From: Myotis daubentonii
Taxonomy: Eukaryota > Chordata > Mammalia > Chiroptera > Vespertilionidae
Length of the DNA stretch: 64,000 bases
Assembly: GCF_963259705.1 (NCBI RefSeq)
Contig: NC_081840.1
Location: 100,422,626-100,486,625 of the forward strand
Direction: 5' to 3'
The notes below the pieces were generated by a model. That model did no database searches. It worked only from the letters and a program-made list of their open reading frames with translations, and was not told the origin of the DNA. Positions 12,558-25,925 of this stretch are shown here, in pieces; the stretch's first letter is position 1, and each line of letters starts with the position of its first letter. A program made the translations under genes and the position numbers.

Positions 12558-13844
12558 AATAATAAAAATTAAGCTTTATTTTAAAAGGTAAAAATTTATA
12601 CATTCTTATAAAAAGAAGTGGTAACATTTTAACCAATATAAAACATCACAGAATTCAAATCACAGTTTGGAACTTCAAGATTCAAGTGTTGTATCCCATT
12701 AAGTAAAATGTGGTCAGTTTTAAGATAAAAATTCCTCCTTTAGATATCCTGTTTTCAATCAAGTCTTTTTTTATCACCATCATCTCACACAGTAGGATAG
12801 CTGGCCATGGTGTCGATTCCACAGTGGTTGCTCCGGTCTTTGGCCATCTTTAGCCATTCTTGCCCCAAGTTTCACCCCAGCTGTTCTTGACAATCCAATA
12901 TTTATTGTTACTTGATTATTCTTCTTCAAAGCCATAGCCAACCACCAGAATGCCATGATCTAGATCCATGCTGCTGCAGTGCCGCTCATAATAAATGCCA
13001 TCTTCATAGAACTGGAAGCTAAGATGGCTTGCATCTATAGCCACCTAGATGGGCCCCACGGTTGCCATTGCCTTCATGAGGGCAGTCTCCTGCTCAGGGA
13101 TGTCCACGAAGCCAGTGCCATTGGCAACAGTCCTCAGGCCTGTATTTGCAGGGTCCAACCTTCACTTGATATGGATAGGACTCCTCTGAGTCCAGGCCGC
13201 CGTTGGACTTCACGTACTGGAAGGCATTATCCATTAGGCCACCATTGCAGCCCTCATAGCCTTGAGCCTGATAGCAATCCACAAGGTTCAGCTCACTCAA
13301 TGAGATAAGTTTGCCAGTTTTCCGGAACATCTGTCCCTCAAGGGCACTCGTTGCACTAAATGCCCAACAAGAATCACAGTGACCCTGGTACTTCACAGGG
13401 GTTACATAGCCTTCTTTTCGCCAATCCACAGTTGCGGGGATTTCAGTGAGGCAAGGTTCCTGGAACACTCTCCTTTTCTTTCACTTCTGGTTTTGATGGC
13501 CATTCATCACCTGCATGAATTCTTCGTTGGTCATGTCACCAAAAGCATTCATTGCCAAGGTGAAGCTCTGTCTCCCTAGGTTGTATTCTTGGTTGTGCAA
13601 GTCAATCATTTTCATATTCTTCTCCCACACTGTTCTCCTCCATCTTTCTTCATTCGATCCATATAGTTTTCTGCCTGTTGCCTTCCACCAGTGCCCTCGT
13701 GCCTCTAAACTTCCATCAAGTTTTGGAGCAGCTGTAGCTATTCCTAAGGGGCAATCAAGAAGAATGAAGGATTCATGTTTCAAAATCTTCGGGGGCGCAG
13801 CAGAGCAGGCACAGTCAGCACGTGCGCGTCCAAGAGCTCCGACC
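12558..13844 (-). mobile_element. Retrocopy insertion of a cathepsin L mRNA, with target duplication
   Basis: The retrocopied block is framed by matching copies of TAAACCTGATTTTTTTTTT at about 12539-12557 and 13845-13863. Inside the left copy lies the minus-strand poly(A) tail, preceded by a polyadenylation signal (AATAAAGC on the minus strand near 12575). The 5' end retains about 68 bp of GC-rich 5' UTR (13777-13844). Direct repeats, loss of introns and a tail are the signs of L1-driven reverse transcription of a spliced mRNA. Confidence 0.9.
12785..13776 (-). pseudogene. CTSL: Processed pseudogene of cathepsin L (papain-family protease)
   Basis: The parent is a lysosomal cysteine protease made as a preproenzyme of about 333 residues; this copy spans 992 bp, nearly the full length. 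On the minus strand the original ATG is at 13776-13774. The propeptide is clear in one frame (RRTVWEKNMKMIDLHNQEYN, then MNAFGDMTNEEF). The catalytic cysteine block is present as [18 protein letters not shown], followed by [20 protein letters not shown]. The C-terminal end, with VVGYGF, WIVKNSW and a terminal NHCGIDTMASYPTV before the stop at 12787-12785, is found in another frame. At least three lesions break it: a shift in the signal peptide, a TGA at 13483-13481 before the mature domain, and a shift near 13125 before the histidine region. No introns are present. A close paralogue such as CTSV could be the source instead. Confidence 0.92.
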
Positions 13845-13863
13845 TAAACCTGATTTTTTTTTT

Positions 13864-14385
13864 ATCAACCTGCCTTTCTGAGGTTGGGTTCTCACAATCT
13901 GAGTAAATTCATTATCCCTATTTAATCTCAACTTATTAGATTTCACCCAGCCTATTAGCATCTCTTTAGGCCCCATTGTTGTTGCTGCTATTTTCCAAAT
14001 CATTAACTTGTCTAGGATTTATTATTTATATTCCAAGATGTAATACCAAAAAGCAAACCACATATCAGTCTATTTTTTAGATTTGCTTCTCTTTATTTAT
14101 TTTGTCATTATAATGTAGAAATTTCCTTTTACTCTGAGATGTCTTTTGTTAATTCTTCAATTTTACTTACTGGCCCTTGGAAGATTTGAACTCTGTATTT
14201 CTAAAGTTCAGTGCACATATCTGGCTAGGCTCTGTAACCCTCTTCCTGACTGTTGCATAGTCAAACACAGCCACATCATTTTCTCCTCAGTTTCTCATCA
14301 TTCTTGCATCTCCAATCAGCTATTCTTTGTTGAAGAGAATTAAGTCCACGACAACAGTTTCCCTCATTTCTCTTCTGACTTCTGA
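13864..14385. other. Unassigned AT-rich sequence
   Basis: Nothing beyond short chance frames was recognised. Confidence 0.4.
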
Positions 14386-14389
14386 GAAT

Positions 14390-15485
14390 TAAAATAGTCA
14401 GCATGATCTGCTTCCAGCTATGATGGGTGAATGATATCAGATAAATTCCCCGCTGAAAACAACTATAAAAGCTGGATAGAATACAAAAGCCAACTGTTGG
14501 AAAGCACTGGATAGCAACCAAATCATCCATGGCTCCAAAGGGGCCAAGATCCTGAAGACATGAGAAATGCATTGAAATGTGCCTAATATTCTGTGCAAAA
14601 TTTCCCCTGAGGCATTTTATGATTTCGCAATTTTTGCGTATACAGACCTAATATTGCAGGTTGGGTCCCCTCAGATAGAGATTAGTAAGCACGGGGCTCA
14701 TTAGGGGATGTTTTGAGACCAACCTCTGTGGAAAGGAAAAGGAGGCAGAGTTGTATTGCAGGCTCATCCTCTATTGACCCCACAGGCATCTCTAGAGCTA
14801 GAAAAAAACTTCTAAGCTGTCCTGAATTGCTGCACAGGGGCACATATTTATACTCCCAAGTCAAGAAATAATTGGGTGCAGGCTGGAGGTAGACCTTGGG
14901 GAAAACAGTTTTTTTCAGGAGAGACAATCACCAAAGAGGACTGACAATTGAAGGCGGTTTCTGATACTTAGCTGATGGACATCATCTTTCATTCCTGAAG
15001 GGGCATCTAGTATTATAGCATCCATCATACCTAGAGACTGAAAAACCAAGAAGAAATGAGCCTCTAAGAAGTTAAAAAGCTAAGCATTAAATTCAGTAGT
15101 GTTATGGTGCTAGAACAATGATGGCGAACCTATGACATGCGAACTCATTTTTTTGGTTGATTTTTCTTTGTTAAATGGCATTTAAATATATAAAATAAAT
15201 ATCAAAAATATAAGTCTTTGTTTTACTATGGTTGCAAATATCAAAAAATTTCTATATGTGACATGGCACCAGAGTTAAGTTAGGGTTTTTCAAAATGCTG
15301 GCAGGCCAAGCTCAGAAGGTTAGCCATCACTGTGCTAGAGACACAAAAATTGGACTTAAGAGTGTCTAAGAAGGAAATACACTGATAAACACCGGAGATT
15401 CCAGGTGAGAACTTGGAAGAACTACTCCATGGAAATAAGGGAAAACATGAAATAAGTAACCAGTTGTTGAGCAGATCAAGGTGAT
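14390..15485 (+). mobile_element. Possible old L1 5' UTR relic
   Basis: Phrases such as AACTATAAAAGCTGGATAGA and CATGGCTCCAAAGGGGCCAA, in a purine-rich non-coding context, resemble 5' UTR sequence of old mammalian L1 elements. A hAT element is inserted at 15116-15332. No coding part follows in a way that proves the call. Confidence 0.35.
15116..15332. mobile_element. Non-autonomous hAT element, 217 bp
   Basis: The termini are inverted: CAATGATGGCGAACCT at the left and GGTTAGCCATCACTG at the right. The flanks are TGCTAGAA (15108-15115) and TGCTAGAG (15333-15340), an 8-bp duplication with one mismatch, the size typical for hAT transposons. The AT-rich interior has no transposase frame. Confidence 0.85.
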
Positions 15486-15554
15486 CATCAAACTCTACCA
15501 GGAAACCAAAAGAAAATTAAATCCAGGAATCCAAGATGGCGGTTGACAGCCCGA

Positions 15555-16430
15555 CCCGTCCAAGGAGCAGCAGCTGCACAAGAGGTCTGCCTACGTCTGA
15601 GGAGCAGCAGCCTTGTGCAGCCTGCCCCCATCTGAGGAGCAGCAGTTGCGCACAGCCCGCAACCTGCACCAGTCTGAGGAGCAGCAGCTGCACAAGCATC
15701 TTGCCCTCGTCCAAGCAGCAGCAGCTGTGTGAGCAGCCAGCCCCCATCCGAGGAGCAGGAGTTCTGCAAGCAGCCCGTCCCCATTCAAGGAGCAGCAGCA
15801 GCCCACCCTGGTTCAAGGAGCAGCAGCCACACGAGCAGAACGCCCACATCCAAGGAGCAGCAGCCCTGCGCAGCACGCACCGGTCCGAGGAGCAGAGCCA
15901 CGCACAGCCTGCACCTGTCTGACGAGCAGCAGCCAGGTGAGTGGCCTGTCCCCATCCGAGGAGGAGCAGCCACACATGCAGCTCACTCCCGTCTGAAGAG
16001 TAGCAGCCGCGCAAGCAGCCCACCCCGTCCGAGGAACAGCAGCCTTGGAATCAACCTGCCCATGTCCAAGGAGCAGTAGCCCCACAAGCAGCCCACCACA
16101 TCAGAGGAACAACAGCAGAATGCATCCAGCCCCCATCCAAGGAACAGCAGCCACGTGAGCAGTCTACCCCAGTTCAAGGATTAGCAGCTGCATGGGTAGC
16201 CCACCCCCATCCAAGGAAGAGCAGCCTCATGATCAGCACACCCTCTGTCTGAGGAACAGCAGCTGGGTGAGAAGCCTCCCCCTATCAGACAGAGGAGCCA
16301 CCACAGCTGTGGACAGCACCCACCAGAGCAGCAGCTGCCAACTGAGGAGCCGCTACTACCACAGCCGCCCGAGGAGCAACTGCAACCCAAGGAGCCACTG
16401 CCACCCAAGGAGCAGCCCCTGAACGACTCA
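15555..16430 (+). repeat. GAGGAGCAGCAG-rich imperfect tandem array in an L1 5' UTR
   Basis: A unit of about 40-45 bp centred on GAGGAGCAGCAGC recurs roughly twenty times, with intervening text like CAGCCTGCCCCCATCC. The array has few stops, which creates long overlapping frames on both strands, including a 168-codon one on the minus strand. In L1 elements 5' UTR monomers or GC-rich blocks act as the internal promoter; that role is inferred here from position only. Confidence 0.8.
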
Positions 16431-16535
16431 ACATCTAGATCTGTAGGTGAGATCAAACATGGGTAGACAAACCCCCAAAGGAAAGAAAAGGAGGACTCGC
16501 CAGGAAAGCAGCTAAGTGAAACAGAGGCATGCAAC

Positions 16536-17375
16536 ATGTCAGAAAAAGAATTCAGATTAAGGGTCCTAGAGTGCATAAACTGGATGGAGGAAAAAATCAA
16601 CAACTTATCCAAGAATCAAGAAGGAATGGATAAAAAAAAAATCAACAACTTATGCAAGAATCAAAAAGAAATGCATGAAAAAATCAATAACTTATGTAAG
16701 AATCAAGAAGAAATGAAGAGTGATATAAAAAACACCATGGAAGGTTTCAACAGTAGACTAGGAGAAGGGCAGGACTGAATTAGCGAATTAGAAGACAGAG
16801 AAGCAAAACACACCCAAACTGAACTGCAACTGGAGAAAACAATTAAAATACAGGAGGAGAGCCTAAGGGAGCTATGGGACAACATGAAACAAAACAACAT
16901 ATGAATAATAGGGTGCCAGAATAACAGGAAAAGGAACAAGGGTTAGAAAACCTATTTGAGGAAATAATGTCAGAAAAATTCCCTGAGGTGGGGAAGAAAA
17001 AAGTCAGGCACAGAGAGTCCCAAACAAAATGAACCCGAAAAGACCCACAACAAGACACATCATAATTACCTGGCTAATGTACAGGACAAAGAGAGAATCT
17101 TAAAGGCTGCAGGAGAGACATGGAAAGTTACATACAAGGGATCTCCCATTAGATTATCAAATGATTTCTCAACAGAAACACATCAGGTCAGAAAAGAATG
17201 GATGGAAATTTACAAAGTGATGCAAAGCAAGGAACTTAATCCAAGAATACTCTATCCAGCAAGGCTATCATTCAAAATTGAAGGGGGAATAAGAAGCTAC
17301 ACAGACAAAGAAAGGCTAAGGAAGTTTATCACCACCAAGCCAGCAATGCAAGAAATGCTAAAGAGACTGGTGTAA
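16536..17375 (+). pseudogene. L1 ORF1 (RNA-binding chaperone) remnant
   Basis: ORF1p binds L1 RNA as a coiled-coil trimer. The frame starts with MSEKEFRLRVLECINWMEEK and shows coiled-coil heptads with a tandem KINNLxKNQEE motif in residues 20-65. After a stop near 16778 the RRM and C-terminal domain are traceable in other frames (for instance the region coding for a LSNDFSTETHQVRKEWMEI-like run near 17150-17210, and the terminal MQEMLKRLV before a stop at about 17373). Several stops and shifts make it non-functional. Confidence 0.82.
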
Positions 17376-17429
17376 AAAGAAGAAATAAAAAGCTAAGAAA
17401 GAAAACAGGCACAAAAAATAGAAACAGCT

Positions 17430-21265
<3,836 letters not shown>

Positions 21266-21539
21266 TAAAGACCATTATAAACTGATGAACAAAAATAGAT
21301 ACACAGGCAGAGCAACATGGAAAGACTGTCAAACTACAGCGGGCAGGTCAGGGAGGGTTGGTGGTGTGGGTAAGAGATCAACCGAAGGACTTGTATGCAT
21401 GCATATAAGCCTAACCAATGGACACAGGACACTCGGGGGTATGGGAGGCTAGGGGAAGGTCAAGGGGAGAAAAAAAAAGGAGACATATATAACACTCTGT
21501 GTAATACTTTAAGCAATAAAACAATGAAAAAAACTCAGC

Positions 21540-22590
21540 TTAAGCAAATGACACTTCACTACTTCACTTTTTTATTTTTTATCTTTTCCTTAAGAAAGAA
21601 AAGTGAATTTATTTTCCTTATTTTATTTATTTATTTATGTATTTATTTTTACTATTATTATTATCTTTTAACCTTTTATTTTTTTGGATTAGTGTTCTAC
21701 ATTCTATTTTTATTTTTTATCATTATTTTACTTTACATGATTTTTTTTGCCAAACTTTTCTTCACTTCTACCTTTTCCATACAGTTTCTCTTCTCCTATT
21801 CCTGCTTTAGTTTTTCTCTCTCCTTTCTTTTTACTCCTTGTTAAAAAATGATCTTCTTTATCTGCTTTATTGATGTGTTACTATTATAGTAGTCTCTGTT
21901 GGCTTACTAACATATCTAATTTCCTCTCCCCTACTCCAAGTTTATGCACTCTTCTCTTTCCCTTTCTTTGCTAGCTAATCTTTTATGCTTTGTTTTCCTC
22001 TCCTCACTTATTCTATTCTTCTACTAATTCCTTAATTAGTTTCACTCACCAAATTCAAGCCTATTTTCTCTCTACTCTATTCCCCTTTTCCAAAAACAGA
22101 TGAATATATAAATAGATTTAAGAAGGGGGATTTTTTAAAATTTATTGATTATTTTGTTTTTTACCTTTTTTTATCCACTCATTCTCTTTCTACCTCCTCT
22201 ATACTGAACCATGGCCATTCCCCCATTAATCGAATTTCTTTACCTTACTTTCTGGAAATAAGCTCTGCCTCATCAGATTCATCCCTCCCCCCACGACCCC
22301 CCGTTTTTTTCTGGGTTTGTTGTTTGCATTTTTTTTGTTTATTTGTTTTGTGGAGTTTTCTCCTCATATATGTATATCCCCCCCCCCTTCTTTTTTCTTC
22401 TTTTTCTTTTCTCTCTTACCTTTTTTAGTTTTCTCAAAATCATTTTTGCTCTCTTTTCTCTCCCTTAATTCTCTTTTCTCTGGTGGTCACCTTTATTGGG
22501 GTTATCGGTGTTGTGAATACATTTGTGTTTTGTTCCCTATGTGTTGTGTCTTGTCAAGTTATATTTTGTGCCTTTGGGTCATTGTGGTAG
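21540..22590 (+). other. Pyrimidine-rich tract, possibly the 5' UTR of L1 copy 2
   Basis: About 1 kb with long T and C/T runs (CCCCCCCCCCTTCTTTTTTC-like at 22380) on the plus strand, lying directly between two L1 copies of the same orientation. Text such as GTTGTGAATACATTTGTG near 22510 leads into a known L1 pre-ORF1 phrase at 22620. C/T-rich 5' UTRs occur in some older L1 families, so this is a reasonable but unproved assignment. Confidence 0.4.
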
Positions 22591-22712
22591 AGAATGAGCC
22601 ACATAATCAGACACCCTGAGAGGAGCAAAAATGGGGAGACAAAGAAACAACCCCCATATGAAAGAAAAGGAGGAATCACCAGAAAAGGAAGTAAATGAAA
22701 ATGAAGGCAATC

Positions 22713-23640
22713 AATTTGTCAGAGAAAGAATTCAGAGCATTTGTCATAAGCAGCAGTCGCCAACCGGTTGGTGACCACTGATCCAAAGGTTTTCTTAAAC
22801 CAGCAGTTGCCAACCTTTCAGACCTCACAGATTACCAGTGGTCCACGAACCACTGGTTGGTGAACAGTGGTCATAAGGAAGCTGAAAAGGATGGAAGACA
22901 AATTCAACAAAATGTATAAGAATTAAGAGGAAATGAAGAAGAACCAGGAGGAAATGAAGAATGACATAGCTGCAGTAAAGAACACAATAGAAAGCATGAA
23001 CAGTAGATTATAAGAAGCTGAGGACTGCATCAGTGAGCTAGAAGGCAAAGTAGGAAAAAGCACCCAAGCAGAGCAGCAACTGGAAAAAAAAAAACTTAAA
23101 AAGCAGGAGGAGAGCCAAGGGAGCTTTGGGACAACACAAAATGAAACAACATCCACAAAGTAGGGGTGCCAGAAGGAGAGGAAAATGAGCAAGGAATAGA
23201 AAACCTGTTTGAAGAAATAATGACAGAAAACTTCCCTGGCATTGGGAAGAAAAAACGCACACAAGTTCAAGAAGCAGACAGAGTCCCAAACAAGATGAAC
23301 CCAAAAAGACTGACACTAATACACATCATAATTAAATTGGCAAACACCAATGACGAAGTAAGCCTCTTAAAGGCTGCCAGAGAGAGACAGAAAGTTACCT
23401 ATAAGAGATTTTCCATTAGACTATCAACTGATTTCTCAACAGAAACATATCAGACCAGAAGGGAATGAAATGAAATATACAAAGTGATGCAAAGAAAGGG
23501 TTTGAATCCAAGACTACTATAATGAGCAAGGCTATCATTCAAAATTTAAGGTGAAATAAGGAGCTTCACAGACAAAAAAGGGCTAAGGGAGTTTATTACC
23601 AGCAAGCCACCAATGCAAGAAATGATAAAGGGATAGCTGT
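22713..23640 (+). pseudogene. L1 copy 2 ORF1 remnant
   Basis: The start region (CAGAGAAAGAATTCAGAGC, 22721) is cut after about 30 bp by the hAT insertion and resumes at 22870. The best frame (23166-23468) encodes the RRM and C-terminal region, with ENLFEEIMTENFPGIGKK and RLTLIHIIIKLANTN, then RLSTDFSTETYQTRRE before a stop. Several frames are needed to cover the domain, so the protein is dead. Confidence 0.8.
22751..22869. mobile_element. 119-bp hAT-like element inside L1 copy 2
   Basis: Inverted ends CAGCAGTCGCCAACCGGTT and GGTTGGTGAACAGTG bound the element. Perfect 8-bp target duplications GTCATAAG flank it at 22743-22750 and 22870-22877, and the L1 sequence reads through if one copy is removed. 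It contains its own internal inverted text (TTGGTGACCACTG and CCAGTGGTCCACGAACC). No coding capacity. Confidence 0.9.
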
Positions 23641-24018
23641 AAAAAAAAAAAAAAGAAATAGGAAGAGAAGATGGAACACAGGCATAAAGAATAAAAATGA
23701 TGACAAACAAGTACCTATCAATAATAACCTTGAAAATAAATGGATTAAATGCTCCAATCATAAGACATAGGGTAGCTGAATGAATAATAAAACATGATCC
23801 ATATATCTGCTGTCTATAAGAGACCCACATCAGAACAAGAGACTCATAGTGAAGGGATGGAAAAAGGCTTTTCAGGTGAATGGAAATGAAAAAAAAAAGC
23901 TGGGGTAGCAATACATATATCTGACAAATTAGACCTCAAAGTGAAGGCCATAACAAGAGATAAGGAAGGCCACTTCATAATACTAAAGGGAGCAATTCAA
24001 CAATAAGATATAACTCTG

Positions 24019-24725
24019 AGAGAGAAACCAAGATGGCGGCATAGGTAAACACTGGAGATTGCTGCCTCACACAACCACTTCAAAAATACAACTAAAAGAC
24101 GGAACGGACATCACCCAGAACCACAGGAAGGCTGGCTGAGGGGAAATTCTACAACTAGAAGGAAAGAGAAAAGCATACTGAGACTCAGAGGAGGCGCAGT
24201 GCGGAAAATACAAAGGTGCGGAGGTGCGTGCAGAGCGGGCTGGCGGCTGTGGGCGCGGTTGTCTGTTTCAATCCGGAGGGAGTCTCAGGCTCTGAGTTCC
24301 AGTTCCGGGCGAGTCTCTGAGGACCCAGACTCAAACGGGAGAAGTGGGACTGTCTGGCATCGGTCGGAACTCGAGGGCAGCTTTCTCTCTGAGATTTGCA
24401 GCGGTTGCTGGGACTCTGAGAGACAGAGCCTCTGGGGACGGGACTGAGAGCAGCCATAACTGCTCACTCTGCCAGCCCTGTTTATCCCCTGGGACCCGCC
24501 CTGCCCAAGCCTTGCACAGAGGCATTTGTGGGATAGGCTTAGGCAAAGGCTAGATTAGCACCTCCCTAGAGGACAGAAGTTCTCCCATTGCAGACACAGC
24601 TGATTCTCACAGCCAGTTGGCCTGGAGGTCAAATTCCCCCCAGTATTACCTACAACAATCAAGGCTTAACTACAACAAGACTGTGCACAAAGACCAAAAG
24701 GGGGTGCACCGAGAAAGCATAAAAA
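24019..24725 (+). promoter_or_regulatory. HAL1 5' UTR, presumed internal promoter
   Basis: About 700 bp of non-coding leader. The part at 24185-24480 is relatively CpG-rich (for example GCGCGG and CCGGAGGGAG), unlike the AT-rich surroundings. L1-type 5' UTRs carry internal pol II promoters; the activity of this one is inferred from position and composition only. Confidence 0.55.
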
Positions 24726-25619
24726 ATGCGGAGACAAAGAAACAGGACAAAAATGACAGAAATGGCGTATATAGAGTTCAACACCACAATTTTAAGGTCT
24801 CTCAAGAACTGTCTAGAAGCCGCCAATAAACTTAGTAAGGCCTTCGAAAAGACTGGTGAGATCGCCGATAAATATAGTGAGATCCTCAAGAAATCTAATG
24901 AGACCCTCAATGTTGTGATAAAGAACCAACTAGAAATTAAGCATACACTGACTGAAATAAAGAATACTATACAGACTCCCAACAGCAGACCAGAGGAGCG
25001 TAAGAATCAAGTCAAAGATTCAAAATGCGAAGAAGCAAAAAACACCCAACCAGAAAAGCAAAATGAAAAAAGAATCCAAAAATACGAAGATAGTGTAAGG
25101 AGCCTCTGGGACAGCTTCAAGCATACTAACATCAGAATTATAGGGGTGCCAGAAGATGAGAGAGAGCAAGATATTGAAAACCTATTTGAAGAAATAATGA
25201 CAGAAAACTTTCCCTACCTGGTGAAAGAAATAGAATTACAAGTCCAGGAAGCACAGAGAACCCCAAACAAAAGGAATCCAAAGAGGACCACACCAAGACA
25301 CATCATAATTAAAATGCCAAAAGCAAAAGACAAAGAGAGAATCTTAAAAGCAGCAAGAGAAAGAAACTCAGTTACCTACAAGGGAATACCTATACAACTG
25401 TCAGCTGATTTCTCAGCAGAAACTTTGCCAGCCAGAAGGGAGTGGCAAGAAATATTCAACGTGATGAACACCAAGAACCTACAACCAAGATTACTTTATC
25501 CAGCAAAGCTATCATTTAGAATTGAAGGTCAGATAAAGATCTTCACAGATAAGGAAAAGCTAAAGGAGTTCATCACCACCAAACCAGTATTATATGAAAT
25601 GCTGAAAGGTATCCTTTAA
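24726..25619 (+). CDS. HAL1 ORF1 protein (L1 ORF1p-like RNA-binding protein)
   Basis: An open frame of 297 codons with no break. ORF1p-type proteins bind LINE RNA and act as nucleic-acid chaperones in cytoplasmic ribonucleoprotein particles. Residues about 25-90 form a polar, leucine-spaced coiled coil. Residues about 115-195 match the L1 RRM domain (SLWDSFKHTNIRIIGVPED, ENLFEEIMTENFP, RHIIIKMP). Residues 196-292 match the C-terminal domain (RILKAARE, SADFSAETLPARREW, RLLYPAKLSFR, TKPVLYEMLKG). The length is near the 300-340 usual for mammalian ORF1p. The ATG chosen lies just after the GC-rich leader; a second ATG at residue 10 is an alternative start. A stop is followed directly by the 3' UTR, with no ORF2. 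Confidence 0.9.
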   Translation: MRRQRNRTKMTEMAYIEFNTTILRSLKNCLEAANKLSKAFEKTGEIADKYSEILKKSNETLNVVIKNQLEIKHTLTEIKNTIQTPNSRPEERKNQVKDSKCEEAKNTQPEKQNEKRIQKYEDSVRSLWDSFKHTNIRIIGVPEDEREQDIENLFEEIMTENFPYLVKEIELQVQEAQRTPNKRNPKRTTPRHIIIKMPKAKDKERILKAARERNSVTYKGIPIQLSADFSAETLPARREWQEIFNVMNTKNLQPRLLYPAKLSFRIEGQIKIFTDKEKLKEFITTKPVLYEMLKGIL

Positions 25620-25779
25620 GAAGAAGAGGAAGAAAAAGAAAAAGGTAAAGATACAAATTATGAACAACAAATATGCATCTATCAACAAGTGAATCTAAGA
25701 ATCAAGTGAATAAATAATCTGATGAAAAGAATGAACTGGTGATTATAATAGAATCAGGGACATAGAAAGGGAATGGACT

Positions 25780-25925
25780 GACTATTCTTGGGGGGGGGGA
25801 AGGGTGTGGGAGATGCGGAAAGAGACTGGAGAAAAATCGTGCACCTATGGATGAGGACAGTGGGTGGGGGGGGAGTGAGGGTGGAGGGTGGGGTGAGAAC
25901 TGGGAGGAGAGGAGGTATGGAGGAA
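25780..25925 (+). repeat. G-rich tract in the HAL1 3' UTR
   Basis: Runs of G (nine to ten in a row near 25790 and 25866) alternate with GGGTGGGG, AGGGTGGAGG and GGGAGGAGAGG. L1 3' UTRs often carry such polypurine tracts with potential to form G-quadruplexes. Function is unproved. Confidence 0.7.

Noticed and set aside
15488..16085. Long overlapping frames on both strands (up to 168 codons)
   Set aside because: They are translations of the GAGCAGCAG array of an L1 5' UTR and overlap in several frames.
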